Shown piece after piece: positions 12,728 to 25,498 of a DNA stretch of 64,000 nt. Origin of the DNA: Brassica napus. Taxonomy: Eukaryota; Streptophyta; Magnoliopsida; Brassicales; Brassicaceae. Position numbers and translations under genes: made by a program. The first letter of the stretch is position 1, and each line of letters starts with the position of its first letter. The notes below the pieces were generated by a model. It was not told where the DNA came from. It saw nothing but the letters and a program-made list of their open reading frames with translations, and searched no databases. The stretch spans positions 57,959,452 to 58,023,451 of the forward strand of contig NC_063447.1 in assembly GCF_020379485.1 (NCBI RefSeq), given 5' to 3'.

Positions 12728-14735
12728 AAAACTATAATATTCAATTACACAAAAATCTAAATTATTGAGAAAGAAAGAAGAAAGAAGAAAGAAGAAAGAT
12801 GATGATAACCATAACGATAATGAACCATGATGGAAAAAATGGCCCCACTTAAATAAATAAATTTAAAACCACGTAGTGCACTTGGATTTTGTAATTTTTT
12901 TTTTTGGTAAAAGTATTTTGTAAATTTGTAGTGAATATATTAGTAAAGTGTCTAAAATCTAAATTCCTGCGAATATCGTAGTTTCAAATCAGATTTTTAT
13001 TTTTTTTAAGCACTCTCTGAATTCATATGAAAATTTCAAAAAACATTTACAGCAGAGTTAATTCGTAAAGTAAGACAATAAATTAGTGAACGTTTTTAAA
13101 CAGTATAAAAGTATATATGTAGACAAATTTAAAATGAATTTATTAATTGTATAAATTGTTCGCACTTTTACGTAGACTAATTTAAGCATCTACTTGAACT
13201 TGTTCACTGTCCACAAAACGGTATGTTATCTATGTGAATTCAGTTATTTTTCTTTATTTATTTTGAAGCTCAGAATTTTTCAGTTATTGAAACAGAAAAT
13301 TTAGAATAGTTTTTGATATTAGTAAAAAGTAAGATTTCTAATGCTACTCTATTTCTATATTTTTTCTTAAAAAGACTTATTAAAGTAAATTTATCTAATG
13401 ATACTATATTCATTTAAATTAGCAACATTATAATCAAATAAAAATAATAATATGACCTGCTGTAAAGTTTAAACTCTCCAATGGAAAATGTAATACGCCA
13501 TCTTAGTAGAGAGTTCAGAGACCATTTATACATAATCACAGATTCACAATCAGTAAAATTGATTTTTTTTTTTTTTTTTTTTGAACAAATCAGTAAAATT
13601 GATTAACTAAACATGTTAAGTATGTCTGTCTGACCTTTTAAGTTTTGGTCTAATGATTTTTATATGTTCGACACATAAGATTGGTAACCATATTATGTCG
13701 TATATGAATAATTATTTTTAGTGGCGCAATGCTGTAACTATTGACAAAAACGAGAAAAATGTTCCACATCTATGTACCAATATTCAACAATTATGGTATT
13801 GTAATTTATTGGCTAATATGTAATTTTCTTAGTCCTAGTGTATTTAACGTTTCCTTGAAACCCATCATTTATAAAGTGAACAAAATAATCCTTTCAGTTC
13901 AATATAGGAATGGTTGCTGGTAACCTAGTTTTGTTGTTTCTAAAATTTACATAAACTGATTGATAATAATTCATTATAATGGTTTATATTATACCATATT
14001 ATTATAGTATCTTCTAATTTCTTTTTCTTTTTTTTTTGATCAAAGTATCTTCTAATTTCTATGTAGGAAACTAATAGACAATTTCGAAATGGTGATCATC
14101 AGTATATCTCAAACTGAATTTTACTATAGACCGACAAATAAATTGATCATATTGAGTTACCAAATCTAACCATGTCACCTGCACTCACCATGCATGATAA
14201 GTTTAATAAAGCTTCAACTTAAAATAGATTAACAATGACTAAATCAATATATGTCATATATTGTGGGCCTATAAGATATTAGGTCTCTGCTAATTCTCGG
14301 TTCTAACTTTCGATGTTAAACCTTAAAATTTCCATCTCTAGAACAACAATTTACATAGACAAACTCTTATCATGTTTGAATTGTAGTGGAAGTAATACCA
14401 TAATTATGGTACTGTTTTAATTTAATAGTCAAATGGTTACTAGTAAAAAGCGATGGAGTAGTAAGTGGTGGTGGAAGACATCACCAATTACAACTATCTC
14501 TTTAAAAAATGTTAAATGTAATTTTTAACCTTTTCCACAGGTTTTTGTCAAGATTTTTACAGTTTATTTGAAAGTGTTTGCAAAATCTTACGAGAGTACT
14601 GTTTTGTGATTTTGCCACTAGCTAGTAGCATACTTATCTCTCTTACTTTTTGGATAAAATACCGCATAACATTGTCATAATATAGGACTCATCATTTTAC
14701 CGTAATGCCACAAATTTCTTACATGCACTTTAAGA

Positions 14736-14785
14736 TTGTGCAACAATATTGCCACGAACTTTGTGCAACAATATTGCCACGAACT
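14736..14785. repeat. Perfect 2 x 25-bp tandem repeat
   Basis: Two identical 25-bp units lie head to tail (14736-14760, 14761-14785), each containing GCAACAATATTGCC. It is probably a recent local duplication. Confidence 0.85.
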
Positions 14786-15157
14786 TTGCAACAAAATTCA
14801 CAGTAGTGACGTTTGCATTATCTTAAATAGATTTGCTAAAATTATTGGTGTGAGTGTGTGAATATGTGAAAATAAAATATCACAATTATAAAAAGAAATT
14901 CTACGTACATACATAGTCATGAATCTACATTGCTACACATGTTTACGATTGCTAATTCATCACATAAAATTGCACATATATATCTATTTCAAGTTTGATA
15001 TAATACATGTGAAAACATCTGGAATTATCACGAATTTATCTCAGAGGTCAATTTGCAATAATCACGTAATTACCATCACAAAAGTATTTTTACTACTAAT
15101 GTTAACTTACAAATTTAAACTGTATTTTTATTATAAGCAGCTAATTTCATAAAATAT

Positions 15158-15450
15158 ACTCCCTCTGTATCAAAATAAGTGGATTTTAAAGTTTTTGCAC
15201 ACCGATTAATAAATTACAAATTTTTATTTAATTTTTCTCGTTTGTCTAAAAACAACAATAAATACGTATGTCGTAAATTAATAGCTTTTTGTTGGTTTGC
15301 AACGATTTTCTACAATATTTTTTTAAGTTTTAGCTTTTACAAAATTTCAGGCGAAATCAGAAAACTGTACTGCAAGTGAAAGCTCATCCTCAGGGAAAGA
15401 AAATACGTATGTCGTAAATTAAAACTGTACAACCTTTTTGAACGAAAAGG
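15158..15450. mobile_element. Partial Stowaway-like MITE
   Basis: The left edge reads TACTCCCTCTGTATCAAAATA, close to the terminus of the complete Stowaway-like copies at 40952 and 41356. No matching GAGGGAGTA terminus was found on the right. A duplicated ATACGTATGTCGTAAATTA occurs near 15265 and 15403. It is truncated or rearranged, and the right edge given is approximate. Confidence 0.4.
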
Positions 15451-17504
15451 ATGTTTTTATTCCAATTACTAAGACGCTCAGCCTCCATATGCATTCGAGC
15501 TACTAACGCACTATCATATTCATTCATATGTACCTTATTTAGCAAGTTAAGTACTCCAAGTTATATAACAAATCACTATATTATCCATTTCAGTGACTCT
15601 GTGTCCCAGTCTTGTTTTTGCTGTGTGCGACGTTGATTTAGTGTATTAGTCTGATTATGAGATAGTAATTAGTCATTGGTTTAAAGTTTAAACATGATCT
15701 TCTATAATAAATTACTCAATTATGTACTTCTCACTATATTTTATTGGGGGCTGGGGGTCTTGAAAAACTGCAAAACTGTAGTCACATCCAGATTGTACGT
15801 ACAATGTTAGTAATATTAAAAGTACCTTTTCCAAATTTGTGGAAAATGATTTGAAATATATAGTTAAACAATTCGAATATGCACGGGGGAATTTAGAACA
15901 TCGTTATCGGAGAGTTCTTAGGGTAGGGTTCTTAGCAGAATATAAGAACATGTCTCTTAACTTTTAACTAATAAAAGTAAGAACCAGCTCTTAAATATAG
16001 ATCCTATGTATTGTAATGATTTATTCTAAACCGCGACTTAAGCCTTTTTTAAATGATAAACCGGGATTTAATTTGATAATTTTGAGTTTCTTAATATAAC
16101 TAATAAAGTTGATTTGATTTTGATTTTTAATTAGACGAGTCAGTTTAACCTAATTGATACTTTAAGGTTTAAGCCTTTGGTTTGATGGGAGCTGTAAAAC
16201 AGATAAGCTGTTATATCAATCAAGCTAATGGCCTTTTAGTGACCCCTTAATAAACAATAATTGAGACCTTGATTTTCTATTTATTTCCTGATACAAACTT
16301 TATGTTAATATTTAAGACAGAAAACGTTAATATGTATTTGCGCAACTCCATTTTATGCGAATAATTGTCTCCCACGAACATTGAAGTAGCCAAACTTGTT
16401 CATCAAATTGTAACATTGGATTTGAACTTTACTTTTTTTTTTAAGTCGGAAAATTTCTAAAATAGCATTTTTTTGAGAAATGTTTTTCTAAAATAGCTTT
16501 ACTTTAAGTTCTTGTTATAGGCTTAATCCAGTAAATCTAAACTTATAAACAAACTCAAGCTAATTAAAAAATATCATTATACCATAGTTTTTTTTTTTTT
16601 AAACTTAATTATACTATAGTATATGTATGTTTCTCCTTTCTACTTCTTTTTAACGCCCACCGTTCTACTTTTTATCCGTTTCAAACTGTTATTATATTAA
16701 TAATATAGATAAACCCAAATAATGGATGATTTTGAAAAGAATTTTAAGTAATATAAAATGTTTCAATTAAATAAAAATACGGGTAAGCAATCTTGTTTTT
16801 AATGTTAATTCATTAGTTTCTTATAAATTATAAAAAAATTATATGAAAATTGTAAAACTAATTATTCTACATCATATATAAAGATTTATGTTTGATGATT
16901 GTACTTATACCGTGCCGATCTTAAAGTTTTTTTATTTCTTACAATTATATTTATATTATACCAAAAATTGCATTAAAACTTTTTCTTAACTAATATAACC
17001 ATACCTAATCAGTATATATATAAAAAACAATTAAGACTCAGTCCCATAAGAGTGGATAGAAAACCGAATTGAATCAACTAAATTCAAACCAACCCCAATC
17101 AAACCAAAATATATGTCTCATCAATTCAATTAAAGTTTTTATCAATGTAAACGATTTGGTTTGGTTTAATTTTAAACCGAATTGAAAAAAAAATCCAATA
17201 TATTTATTTAATTAGATTAACTTAATATATTAGTAACATTAAATTTAAACATAGTTAACAATCTAAAATTTTTACACGTTTTGCTTTTGGATAAATAGAA
17301 GAAACACAATAAAATAAAAATAAAAGAAAATGATTATCTACTATATAATCAAAACCAAAAATACTTGTGATAGTTGTGTTAGATTTAAAGTTAAAGATTT
17401 GGAAATATTGAACTTATATCTTTTATATATTGTATTTAGAAATATTTGATGTTTACGTCTAAATACAAAAGTTAATAATTTAGTGATTAAATGGTAATTT
17501 TTTA

Positions 17505-17799
17505 ATCACGCGTTAGTGGTCCAGTGGTGGTTGAACAATCTCGCTCCCTTCCCCTCTTTCGGGAGGTCTCGGATTCGAGGGCCAACTCTGGCGGATGTTG
17601 CTCTTGAGGGATCTTTGGACCTAATACGGACACTTCCAACTGCGCGTGGCCACTGGGCTTATTACATGAGGATACCCAGCTCCCGTGGATGCCTTCGGCG
17701 GGCTCCGGCGGGCCCTTAGTGGCTCAGATTTACCCGGACGGTCTTTAGGTGCTAGTCGGATCCCCTCGGGGCATTCGGATACTATGGTTATCAAAAAAA
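17505..17799 (+). mobile_element. tRNA-derived SINE
   Basis: It begins with a tRNA-like head, with an A-box-like segment (TAGTGGTCCAGTGG, 17514-17527) and a B-box (GGATTCGAGG, 17571-17580). It continues through a GC-rich body and ends GGTTATCAAAAAAAAA. It is flanked by imperfect direct repeats: AAATGGTAATTTTTTA at 17489-17504, and AAATGGTGATTTTTTA from 17800. Its GC content stands out from its surroundings. The short open frames within it are not coding. Confidence 0.88.
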
Positions 17800-19145
17800 A
17801 AATGGTGATTTTTTATTTTACAAATTTATTTTTCTTAACTGAATATCTAAAATCAAACAAAGGACTAATCCAAAATTAAATTGAAATATCCCACCCCATT
17901 CTTCTTGATATGTAATTATACAAGTTTTTAGTTAAACTATTAAATTAAAGCGGGTTTCACCTATTTATTTCGTGTTAAACAATGAATCTAATCATCCACA
18001 ACTAAATTAGGTTTAGAGAAAAACTCATGTTTCAGAGAAGACCCAAGGCTAGTATTTGTTTAAAGCAAATCGAGATTTGTAACAAGTATAAAGACTTTTC
18101 TTGGCTCATTAAATTTTCTTCAAAGAACATTCAAATTAAATTTGATTACACAAATGCAGCCAACTAAAAGAATCTAATAGAAACCTAACAAGTTTACAAC
18201 CTAAAAAATCTTGATCACACATTTTCTTCATTCTTATCGATTTCAATCGAACTGAATATTTATTTACTCCGACCTTAAAAATAAAATAAAAAGAAAGAGG
18301 ACCCATACGTGTTAATTAAAGAAAGAGAAGCTTGGAAGCTGTGGAGTTGACGCGTGTACAGTAACATGGACCCCACACGTGCTGGCTCTTTCTCCTCCCT
18401 AATATTTCCAATTTTTTTTTTTTAATATTATTTCTTTAAAAAATATTTTAAGCGAAGAGGATTCGTCCTCGAGCTGGGACCCACAACCTAATCAAAACTC
18501 TTCCCGCTTTTTCAATCCTTTATAGGGGTCGTACAGCTCCACAAATAGGAGGGTCCCACGTGTCCCCCTTAAGTCAAGAAAGCAGCCAATCCTACTCTTG
18601 TTACATTTTTCCACGGCTCTTTATCTCTGCTTACCTTTATACATTTATTTTCTTCATTTACTCCAGCGACTCCATTTTATTAATGAAAATTCCCACTTTG
18701 ATATTGTTTTTTTTCTTCATCTACATAAATAGTTTCAGGGTTAACACTTCCGTTTATTTTTAAAACTTATTGTCAAATATTGTATATGTAAATGGAATAG
18801 GTTGTTTTTGTTAACATGAAAGAATTTGGACGATACCCTAATTTTTTTAAACCCTGGATCAGCCGTTGCTAATAACTAAATGACATGATGTAAAATATTT
18901 ATTTCAGCAGAAATTGAAGTAGGGATACAATAAAACTAATTTCTTGTATTAAACTATAGTTCAACGCATTATTGGTAATGAAATAGTTTAAGAACGAAAA
19001 TCATCACTGATATCTGAAATTTATGGAAACCATATTTCGCACAATTTAAAATGGTTAAAAGAAAACTACATCGAGTTTTGTAGATTATGGAATTCGTTCT
19101 TATATGTTCGACGTGATAGTTAAGGGTCTGCTCATTTCAAGAGTC

Positions 19146-19176
<31 letters not shown>

Positions 19177-20904
19177 GTAAAACTTCAAGAGTCTTCTCCC
19201 CTACACACTTCTAGTTCATAAGTTTTTTTTTTACTTTTAACAAGTTGAAAGAGACCAGTACTACTTCACAACCTATTAGTTTATTTAAAAAAAATTATTG
19301 TGAATTTTAATTTATTCAATATTCCGTAGAAATTTATGCTAATATACATACAACCTGTACAAGGTTAACTTGTTTATAATTTTATTAAACTAAGTAGTTT
19401 TAGATGAAAACATCTTATGTTATGAAACATAGTACATTACATTTAGAAAAGTTTCATAAAAATGATCACATTAATTAATCACGATTATTTAATAATAACA
19501 CTGATTAGAGGATCGGGTGTGGTCTTTTAATGCAAGAGATATGCATGTATCTCCGACTTTTGTCTTTGTCGGCTTTGTTTTTAAGACACGTGTCAATTAT
19601 TAGTACCACTGGACGTTGTCCTGCATTTTATAAACCGATGGTCTAAGATCACCTGGACCCATCCTCCTAAATTATGCATCTACCCCTCAACAATATACCG
19701 TTGGATGGCTTTGATCGAAAGGCGGAGAATCGTCCCGACCCATGCGCGTGTATTGTTATTTATAAAGTTGCGTGTTAGGAGAGGCAAGTGGCGCGTGACG
19801 TAAGGCCTACGCAGCTTCAAAGAGGACAAGAACACAGGAGTGATTACTGTGGCATCACAAGTCTATGACAAAAAAACCCAATATGTTGGCTTAACTTACG
19901 TGAGCTTCTCTCGCGTGTATATCACGTTGAACGAACCAAAAAAAGTTATCTGCATTAATTATGATGAAGATAAGTTTTATAAAGACTAAAAAGACTTTTC
20001 ACTAAAGCGTGCCTAACACCATAATACGTGTGTATACAAACATGCAAAATTAGAACAAGCCCATGACCCGACCAAAGAGCCAGTAGACTATTAAAAACAT
20101 TACAAAGAACAATCCAAATCTGATGTCATCAGGTAACCAATGATAACACGACACGTCAGGGTAACATGAACCATAATGAGAGTGCTGTGAAAACCCCCAA
20201 TCATAGAGATGTAGGAGCTTTGAGGATGTACGTGCAAGTGGCAACTTCTCTAGATTTATATTTAGCATTGAAGATTAAATATATCGGTAGGTCTATCCGC
20301 GAACCATAAATTATTAATATCTTTATATATAAAGTTGAGTTTGCTTCTCTAATAAGTTGTTCACGTAGGCGGATACATCACTGATTCGAGTCTTGAGAAA
20401 CCGACACGTGTCCGCATCTAAAACGCGGAGTGTCCGCATCTGTAACTCATAAACATGCGGAAATATTGTCGTGTGGGCTTTAGATCAAATTAAAAATAAT
20501 ACTTTTAACAATATACTTTTATATTTTAGTAAACAAATAATGTCGTGTTTTTCGTCGTCTTATGAATATGTCATAAAAACAGCTCTTATGATATTGCTGA
20601 TATTCAATCCGATCATACCGATATGACAAATTAGTGTAAATCACAATGATTTTAATTGGATTTACATGTGTCGAAAATACAATAAAATATTTTTACTTAT
20701 TTTAATGTGTAAAATAGCCCGTAAAAACCAAAAAATTAGATGAACCAATAGGTTTATAGTATATTAGTGAACATACATATAAAATGTATAATATTATATA
20801 GTGAATGCAAAATTGAATTTACTAATTTGATATATATATACTGAGCATTTAACATATGAATAATGTTTTAGCAAAAAAAAACATAGGAATAATTATTTGC
20901 TTTA

Positions 20905-21036
20905 CCCATTTATATCAATTTATTTTTTAAGGTCCATGATTTCACGATAAATAGTGTTCCTATAATATATTTTTTCCCATTTACATCAATTTTATTTTTT
21001 AAGGTCCATGATTTCACGATAAATGGTGCTCCTAAC
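20905..21036. repeat. Imperfect tandem duplication, about 71-bp period
   Basis: Two copies of a segment starting CCCATTTA(T/C)ATCAATTT and containing GGTCCATGATTTCACG begin at 20905 and 20976. They differ at only a few positions. Confidence 0.8.
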
Positions 21037-21857
21037 TTCTTCTTATTTTTTCATACAATAGCGCAAACAGATTATTATATATTACTCCTACTTAGCTATT
21101 TGAATAAACGAACACTGATGACAAAAAAAAAAGATGACAAAAAAAAAAAGAATAAACGAACACTATGCTATTTGAAAATTTGAACGATTCCCTTCGTACG
21201 TTAAACGGTTTTATTTCAAAGTATTTATACACCAATGCAAAAATATATTTTGCAAGATAATTATACGCATCTGCAGCATAAGCTCTTTATTACATACGAG
21301 CATGAATGCTATAAAAACGTCCATGCAATATTATCATTTAATTTAAATATATTGTTAATTCATAACGCAAGTTTCCACAGTATTAATAACTTCTAAACTA
21401 ATAGTAAAACTTATTTAATAAATTCTAAACTTATTTAATAACGATAGACCATATTCAATTTAAAAAGTGTCACAGAAGTTGAAGTACGACTTTCATTAGG
21501 AGAAAACTATCACATTTTAATTAAAACATACATAGACCAATCTACTCACACTTACAAAAGGTTGTTTTGGCTTAGATAATATAAACTTTTCCTTAACATA
21601 TTTTTCTGGCATGATCATTGCATAATTATATAGGGACATCATTAATCTTATCATATTAGATTGTTCTTCATAGAATAATGAAAGTAACTGTCATTTTAAT
21701 TTAGTCCAAAAATATTTATTAAAAATAACAACATAATCTCCGAATTCTATTTATTTATTTTTGTTCATAATATCCTTTTCAATCTATAATTTTTTTTTAA
21801 AAAATACTTCATAAAATTAATGTAAATTCATATAAAATAGTTTTTTTTTTCTAATTT

Positions 21858-21884
21858 CCTGTCCGTAGGGCGAGCTGGCCCTAG
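21858..21884 (+). mobile_element. Helitron 3' terminus
   Basis: A short GC-rich hairpin (TGTCC-GTA-GGGCG, 21860-21872) is followed about 8 nt later by CTAG (21881-21884) and then a T. This is the arrangement of a Helitron 3' end inserted before T. The matching 5' TC end was not located in the AT-rich sequence upstream, so only the terminus is annotated. Confidence 0.5.
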
Positions 21885-22564
21885 TAATATATATAATATT
21901 GTTATTAATGAGTATAAACCCAACAAGAATAGTTGGATGATTTCGCTAGTAAATTTTGTTTAAAAAAAAATTCGCACTTAAAAATTTCTATTAGTTTTTA
22001 CTTTGTTAGGGCTTTCATATTCTAAGAGTAGTCCCAATAGATTGTATATTTGCATGCTTGCAAACTTAAAAGAGTAGTAATCCGCTGTGAGAAGCATAAC
22101 ATTGAAAAGCAATATATACCACCTATTTATATGAGTCTATGAACTTATGTGTTGTCACGAAGTGCCAAGAATCATGATAATCAGTCATTGTTCCGGCGGC
22201 TGTAAATGCCACTGAAGCTTTGGTTTAAAAGAAAAAGAGACATGATCACATTTTGTATAATTGTGCGGTCAAAGGGTAGGCAAAGCATGACTTTTGATTA
22301 TTGACTTCCAGTTTAACGCAACTAATCCAATCGCGTTTCTACGAGGCCTACCCGCATCAACCGGGTAATGTAAGAAATGTAAAGGAAAAGAACTTGCACT
22401 AGATTGCTCATTATTGGAAAGTGACCGTGAATAATGATTATTTGTAAGAGTGTTTGGAGAAAGAAACAACATTGGGCGCGTTCGGATATCGTTTTTTTTT
22501 TTATCAACATTCATATCATTAAGACAACGGTTCAGTACAAAATTGGGCGCTCGGATATCCAACC

Positions 22565-23256
22565 TAGGGTTGAGCATTTTATTCGTTAAATTTGACTTGA
22601 TTCGTTATTCGTTTCGATTTGAAAATTTCGGATATCCGTAAACTTACGATGCAAATCAAATACTAAAAATCAATATCCGTTAAAATCGAAGCAAATCACA
22701 AATATTAAAATTTTGGAAAGCGGATATCCGATCCGATCCGGCAATATATAAATACATGTATATCTTGATTATATTTAAAGTTTTAAATGTATAAAATCAT
22801 ATAATTATTATTCTAACATATGATTTTATAAATTCTATTCACATTATTACTTATATAAAAATATTACATAAAAGGAAGAGAACACATTTATGACAATTAT
22901 AATTTGTTTCTTAAGTTTTGTGTTATTATAATTGTTAATTAAGTTTAAAAAATTTACAAAATACGTGGATTCACTACTTCTTTTAATTTTTATTCATATA
23001 TACCATGCAAAAAAATATTTTACAAACAAAAATTGTATCAAAATTTTAAGATTATTTGTATTAATCAAAACATATGAGATATTCGTAAGTATTCGTAAAT
23101 ATCCGCAAATATCTATTTATTTTCCGGATATCTGTTTTTCCGAATATCCGTATTTTTCTGAAGCAAAGCAAATCAAAAAAATTAGATCTCCGTGATATAC
23201 AAAGCAAATCACAAATACCTTCAAAAACCCGGAAATCCGATCCATGTCCAAGCCTA
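22565..23256. mobile_element. Non-autonomous hAT-like element
   Basis: A 692-bp block has related termini (TAGGGTTGAGCAT at the left; TAGGCTTGGACAT read inward from the right). Its 8-bp flanking duplication differs at one base (ATCCAACC 22557-22564, ATCTAACC 23257-23264). The ends are rich in GGATATCCG-like motifs and the interior is AT-rich. It shares architecture with 9921-10600. No transposase is seen. Confidence 0.75.
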
Positions 23257-23264
23257 ATCTAACC

Positions 23265-24757
23265 ATTTGTGAAAACCCAATATGAAAAGAGAATAGCAAT
23301 GCTATACAAAAGTCAAATGTGCATTTTTTTTTTCTTATCTTAAAGTTTGTAGAGATATTGTAAAATCCCAAGATTAGAAACCAGTGTATTATGCGAATTC
23401 GGTTCTCCGCCCCCATTATTTGAAATGCATGTTTAGTTGTTGAAAAATGAGGTTAGTCTATAATAATAAAAATATGGCATATTACTATTTTTCGTATAGG
23501 TATGTCCTCTTGACATATGAACATTACTGTATCACGGTCAAATAACTTCAATTCTTTTACAAATCATAGAAGCAGAACAAGAAAATCCCCCCATCACTTG
23601 CTGTTGCCAATAAATTTCAACATTGAAACATGCCGTAGGAAAGAGGGTTTTATAGTGTACCATATTATCACGCATTCATGTCTCTAGCCAATAACCATTC
23701 TAATCAAACTCATGACACAAAAAATTCTTGGGAAAACTGAGATCTATCATAAACAGCATATACACTTAACCAAAACACTGGGAAATATTTATGAATGTTT
23801 TTACATATCTTATCGATGTCCTTAATTACTATACAATTTTTAGTGACATATACATTGATATATACACACTGCATTAGTCAGCATCAGTAGTGTTTGTTCT
23901 AATTCTGGATATATGTTTTGTAGTCATATAGAGTATATGATATTTGATTTATTGATAAATACATAACATACATGATAAAAATAAAGTTATGACATTTCAT
24001 GAATTATGCTTGCCAAAGCGTTCATACTTTTTAGGTCATAGTTCCATAGGGACAGAATTGAATTTTCAGATGCAGAAATTTGGGTGAATGACAAGACTAC
24101 CATTGGTCCTCTGATAAAGAGGTCAAAACCAAAAAGGTTAAACCACAATAATTGCCTAACACTCACAGTTTACTGATGTACTAGTTTTTATAATTATAAA
24201 TGTGATTATCATATTTTGATATGAGAAACAAATAACCTTGTTTTAAATTTGTGCATATTATTACCGGTGGAGTTTGGTGAATAGTAAGTCTAATACTAGT
24301 AAATATGTTCTTAGCAAAAACGGTAATAACAAAATATCATAAAATTCCTGGGGACTAATAGTAAATATATTCTTTACAGGGACTGATAGATTGACAGAGG
24401 CATCATTCATGTAATAGTTTATTTTTAGCTGAGGAGCTAAGGTGAACTCTTATGGAAATTTTTATTAAAAATATTAATATTATTTTTTGTATATGATATG
24501 ACCACAAGATTCTAAAGAGAGAAATACATACAAACATATTCAAACACTAATTAAACCAAAAAGCAAACAAATGTATTAACATACCTACCTACATGCATTT
24601 GGTAAAAGTGAAAGTTAGATCGTCCATATTGTTTATCCTTTATCGGTTTATAATTCTGAGTGCGGAGTTTTTAATTAAAACAACATATGAAGCATGAAAG
24701 TTTGGTTTAGTAGAGTTAGGGTCCCTCGTAAAAGCCATGTGTATGATATATATGCTA
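23265..24757. other. Intergenic, AT-rich
   Basis: No gene or bounded element was recognised. Confidence 0.5.
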
Positions 24758-24767
24758 TATCTTCTCT

Positions 24768-24951
24768 ATTTTTTTTTTTATAATCGTAGTGTGATCCCAA
24801 AGGTTTTTTTGGTCCAAGGACTAATCACTACGAAGTCCGCAGGATCCGCGTTTTCTTACCATTTAAAACGTTCCGGGTGGCCAAGAGAAATCGAACTCAG
24901 GACGGTCCTCACAGCTGTGAGCCCTTTACCACTAGACCAAGACCCCTTGGT
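24768..24951 (-). mobile_element. tRNA-derived SINE (short)
   Basis: On the minus strand the element opens with a tRNA-like head containing TTGGTCTAGTGGTAAAGG (A-box, about 24923-24941) and GAGTTCGATTTCTC (B-box, about 24887-24900). It ends in an A-rich tail, seen as oligo-T at 24768-24780. Perfect 10-bp duplications TATCTTCTCT flank it (24758-24767, 24952-24961). The tRNA-like part is a pseudo-tRNA promoter, not a working tRNA gene. Confidence 0.85.
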
Positions 24952-24961
24952 TATCTTCTCT

Positions 24962-25449
24962 GCTTCGGTGTATATGCATGTGTGTATCAATTCATGTGTG
25001 TGCATATGAAATATTCACTTCACTATCAGAATCATTTGTTATACATAGCTCTCATGTCAATCTTTTGTTGTGTTTCGTTTTGTCAAGCATAGCACTCCAA
25101 GAATAATACTTAAATTCATAAAGCTACGAAATTTGAAAACTGAACTTTTTCATATCATTAGAAGGAGAGGACTCAACAAACAATATATAATATATAATGA
25201 GCAAAAGACAACTTATCTGATACTTTTAAACTAATAGATAAATATATTTCGCAAAATATATAATGCATGTTTTGGTGTATTTCATAACCCGTATACATAT
25301 ATTTGAACATTTTATAGTGGACTACTCTGAAGCAGTGATATTACTGAAATCAGTGCCCATCCTATGTATGTAGAGTTCCGAAAAATGCCAAGATTCAGAG
25401 TTTTTATTTCCTTAACATTACTCTTCTCTAACGATAAATAGAACATACA

Positions 25450-25498
<49 letters not shown>

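Larger units (their letters stand above)
12743..17488. other. Long intergenic AT-rich tract
   Basis: No gene recognised. It holds several direct-repeat-flanked oligo-T inserts: 13548-13604 (17-bp repeats), 14006-14060 (17 bp), 16454-16497 (13 bp), 16576-16619 (12 bp, one mismatch) and probably 12886-12923 (9 bp). It also has a GAA-rich microsatellite near 12770-12800, a 25-bp tandem repeat (14736-14785) and one Stowaway-type terminus near 15160. Region 15893-16010 contains TTCTTAG motifs similar to 52198-52390 and may be a decayed MITE. Confidence 0.5.
17817..22556. other. Intergenic tract with a GC-richer, G-box-bearing part
   Basis: No protein gene could be supported. Between about 18300 and 20480 the sequence is less AT-rich and has several CACGTG-type motifs (for example 18376, 18557, 19588 and 20405 areas) and TATA-like boxes, but no coding frame follows. 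Oligo-T/A inserts between direct repeats occur at 19136-19198 (15 bp), 20852-20893 (13 bp), 21102-21164 (15 bp) and 22471-22559 (about 18 bp). A 71-bp-period tandem duplication lies at 20905-21036. Confidence 0.45.

Noticed and set aside
12055..12744. Minus-strand open frame of 229 codons, and the overlapping plus-strand 158-codon frame
   Set aside because: Both lie within the tail-bearing retroposon 11854-12727 and the minus-strand one crosses its target duplication. No protein family motif was recognised.
17516..17879. Two short plus-strand frames
   Set aside because: They lie mainly in the body of the SINE at 17505-17799.
20050..20268. 72-codon minus-strand frame with a hydrophobic C-terminus
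   Set aside because: No recognised family, no splice partners and no promoter evidence. A membrane-like run is common in AT-rich random frames.
24885..24951. Possible tRNA gene on the minus strand
   Set aside because: A- and B-box motifs are present but no cloverleaf with acceptor pairing follows. A tail and target duplications show it is the head of a SINE.
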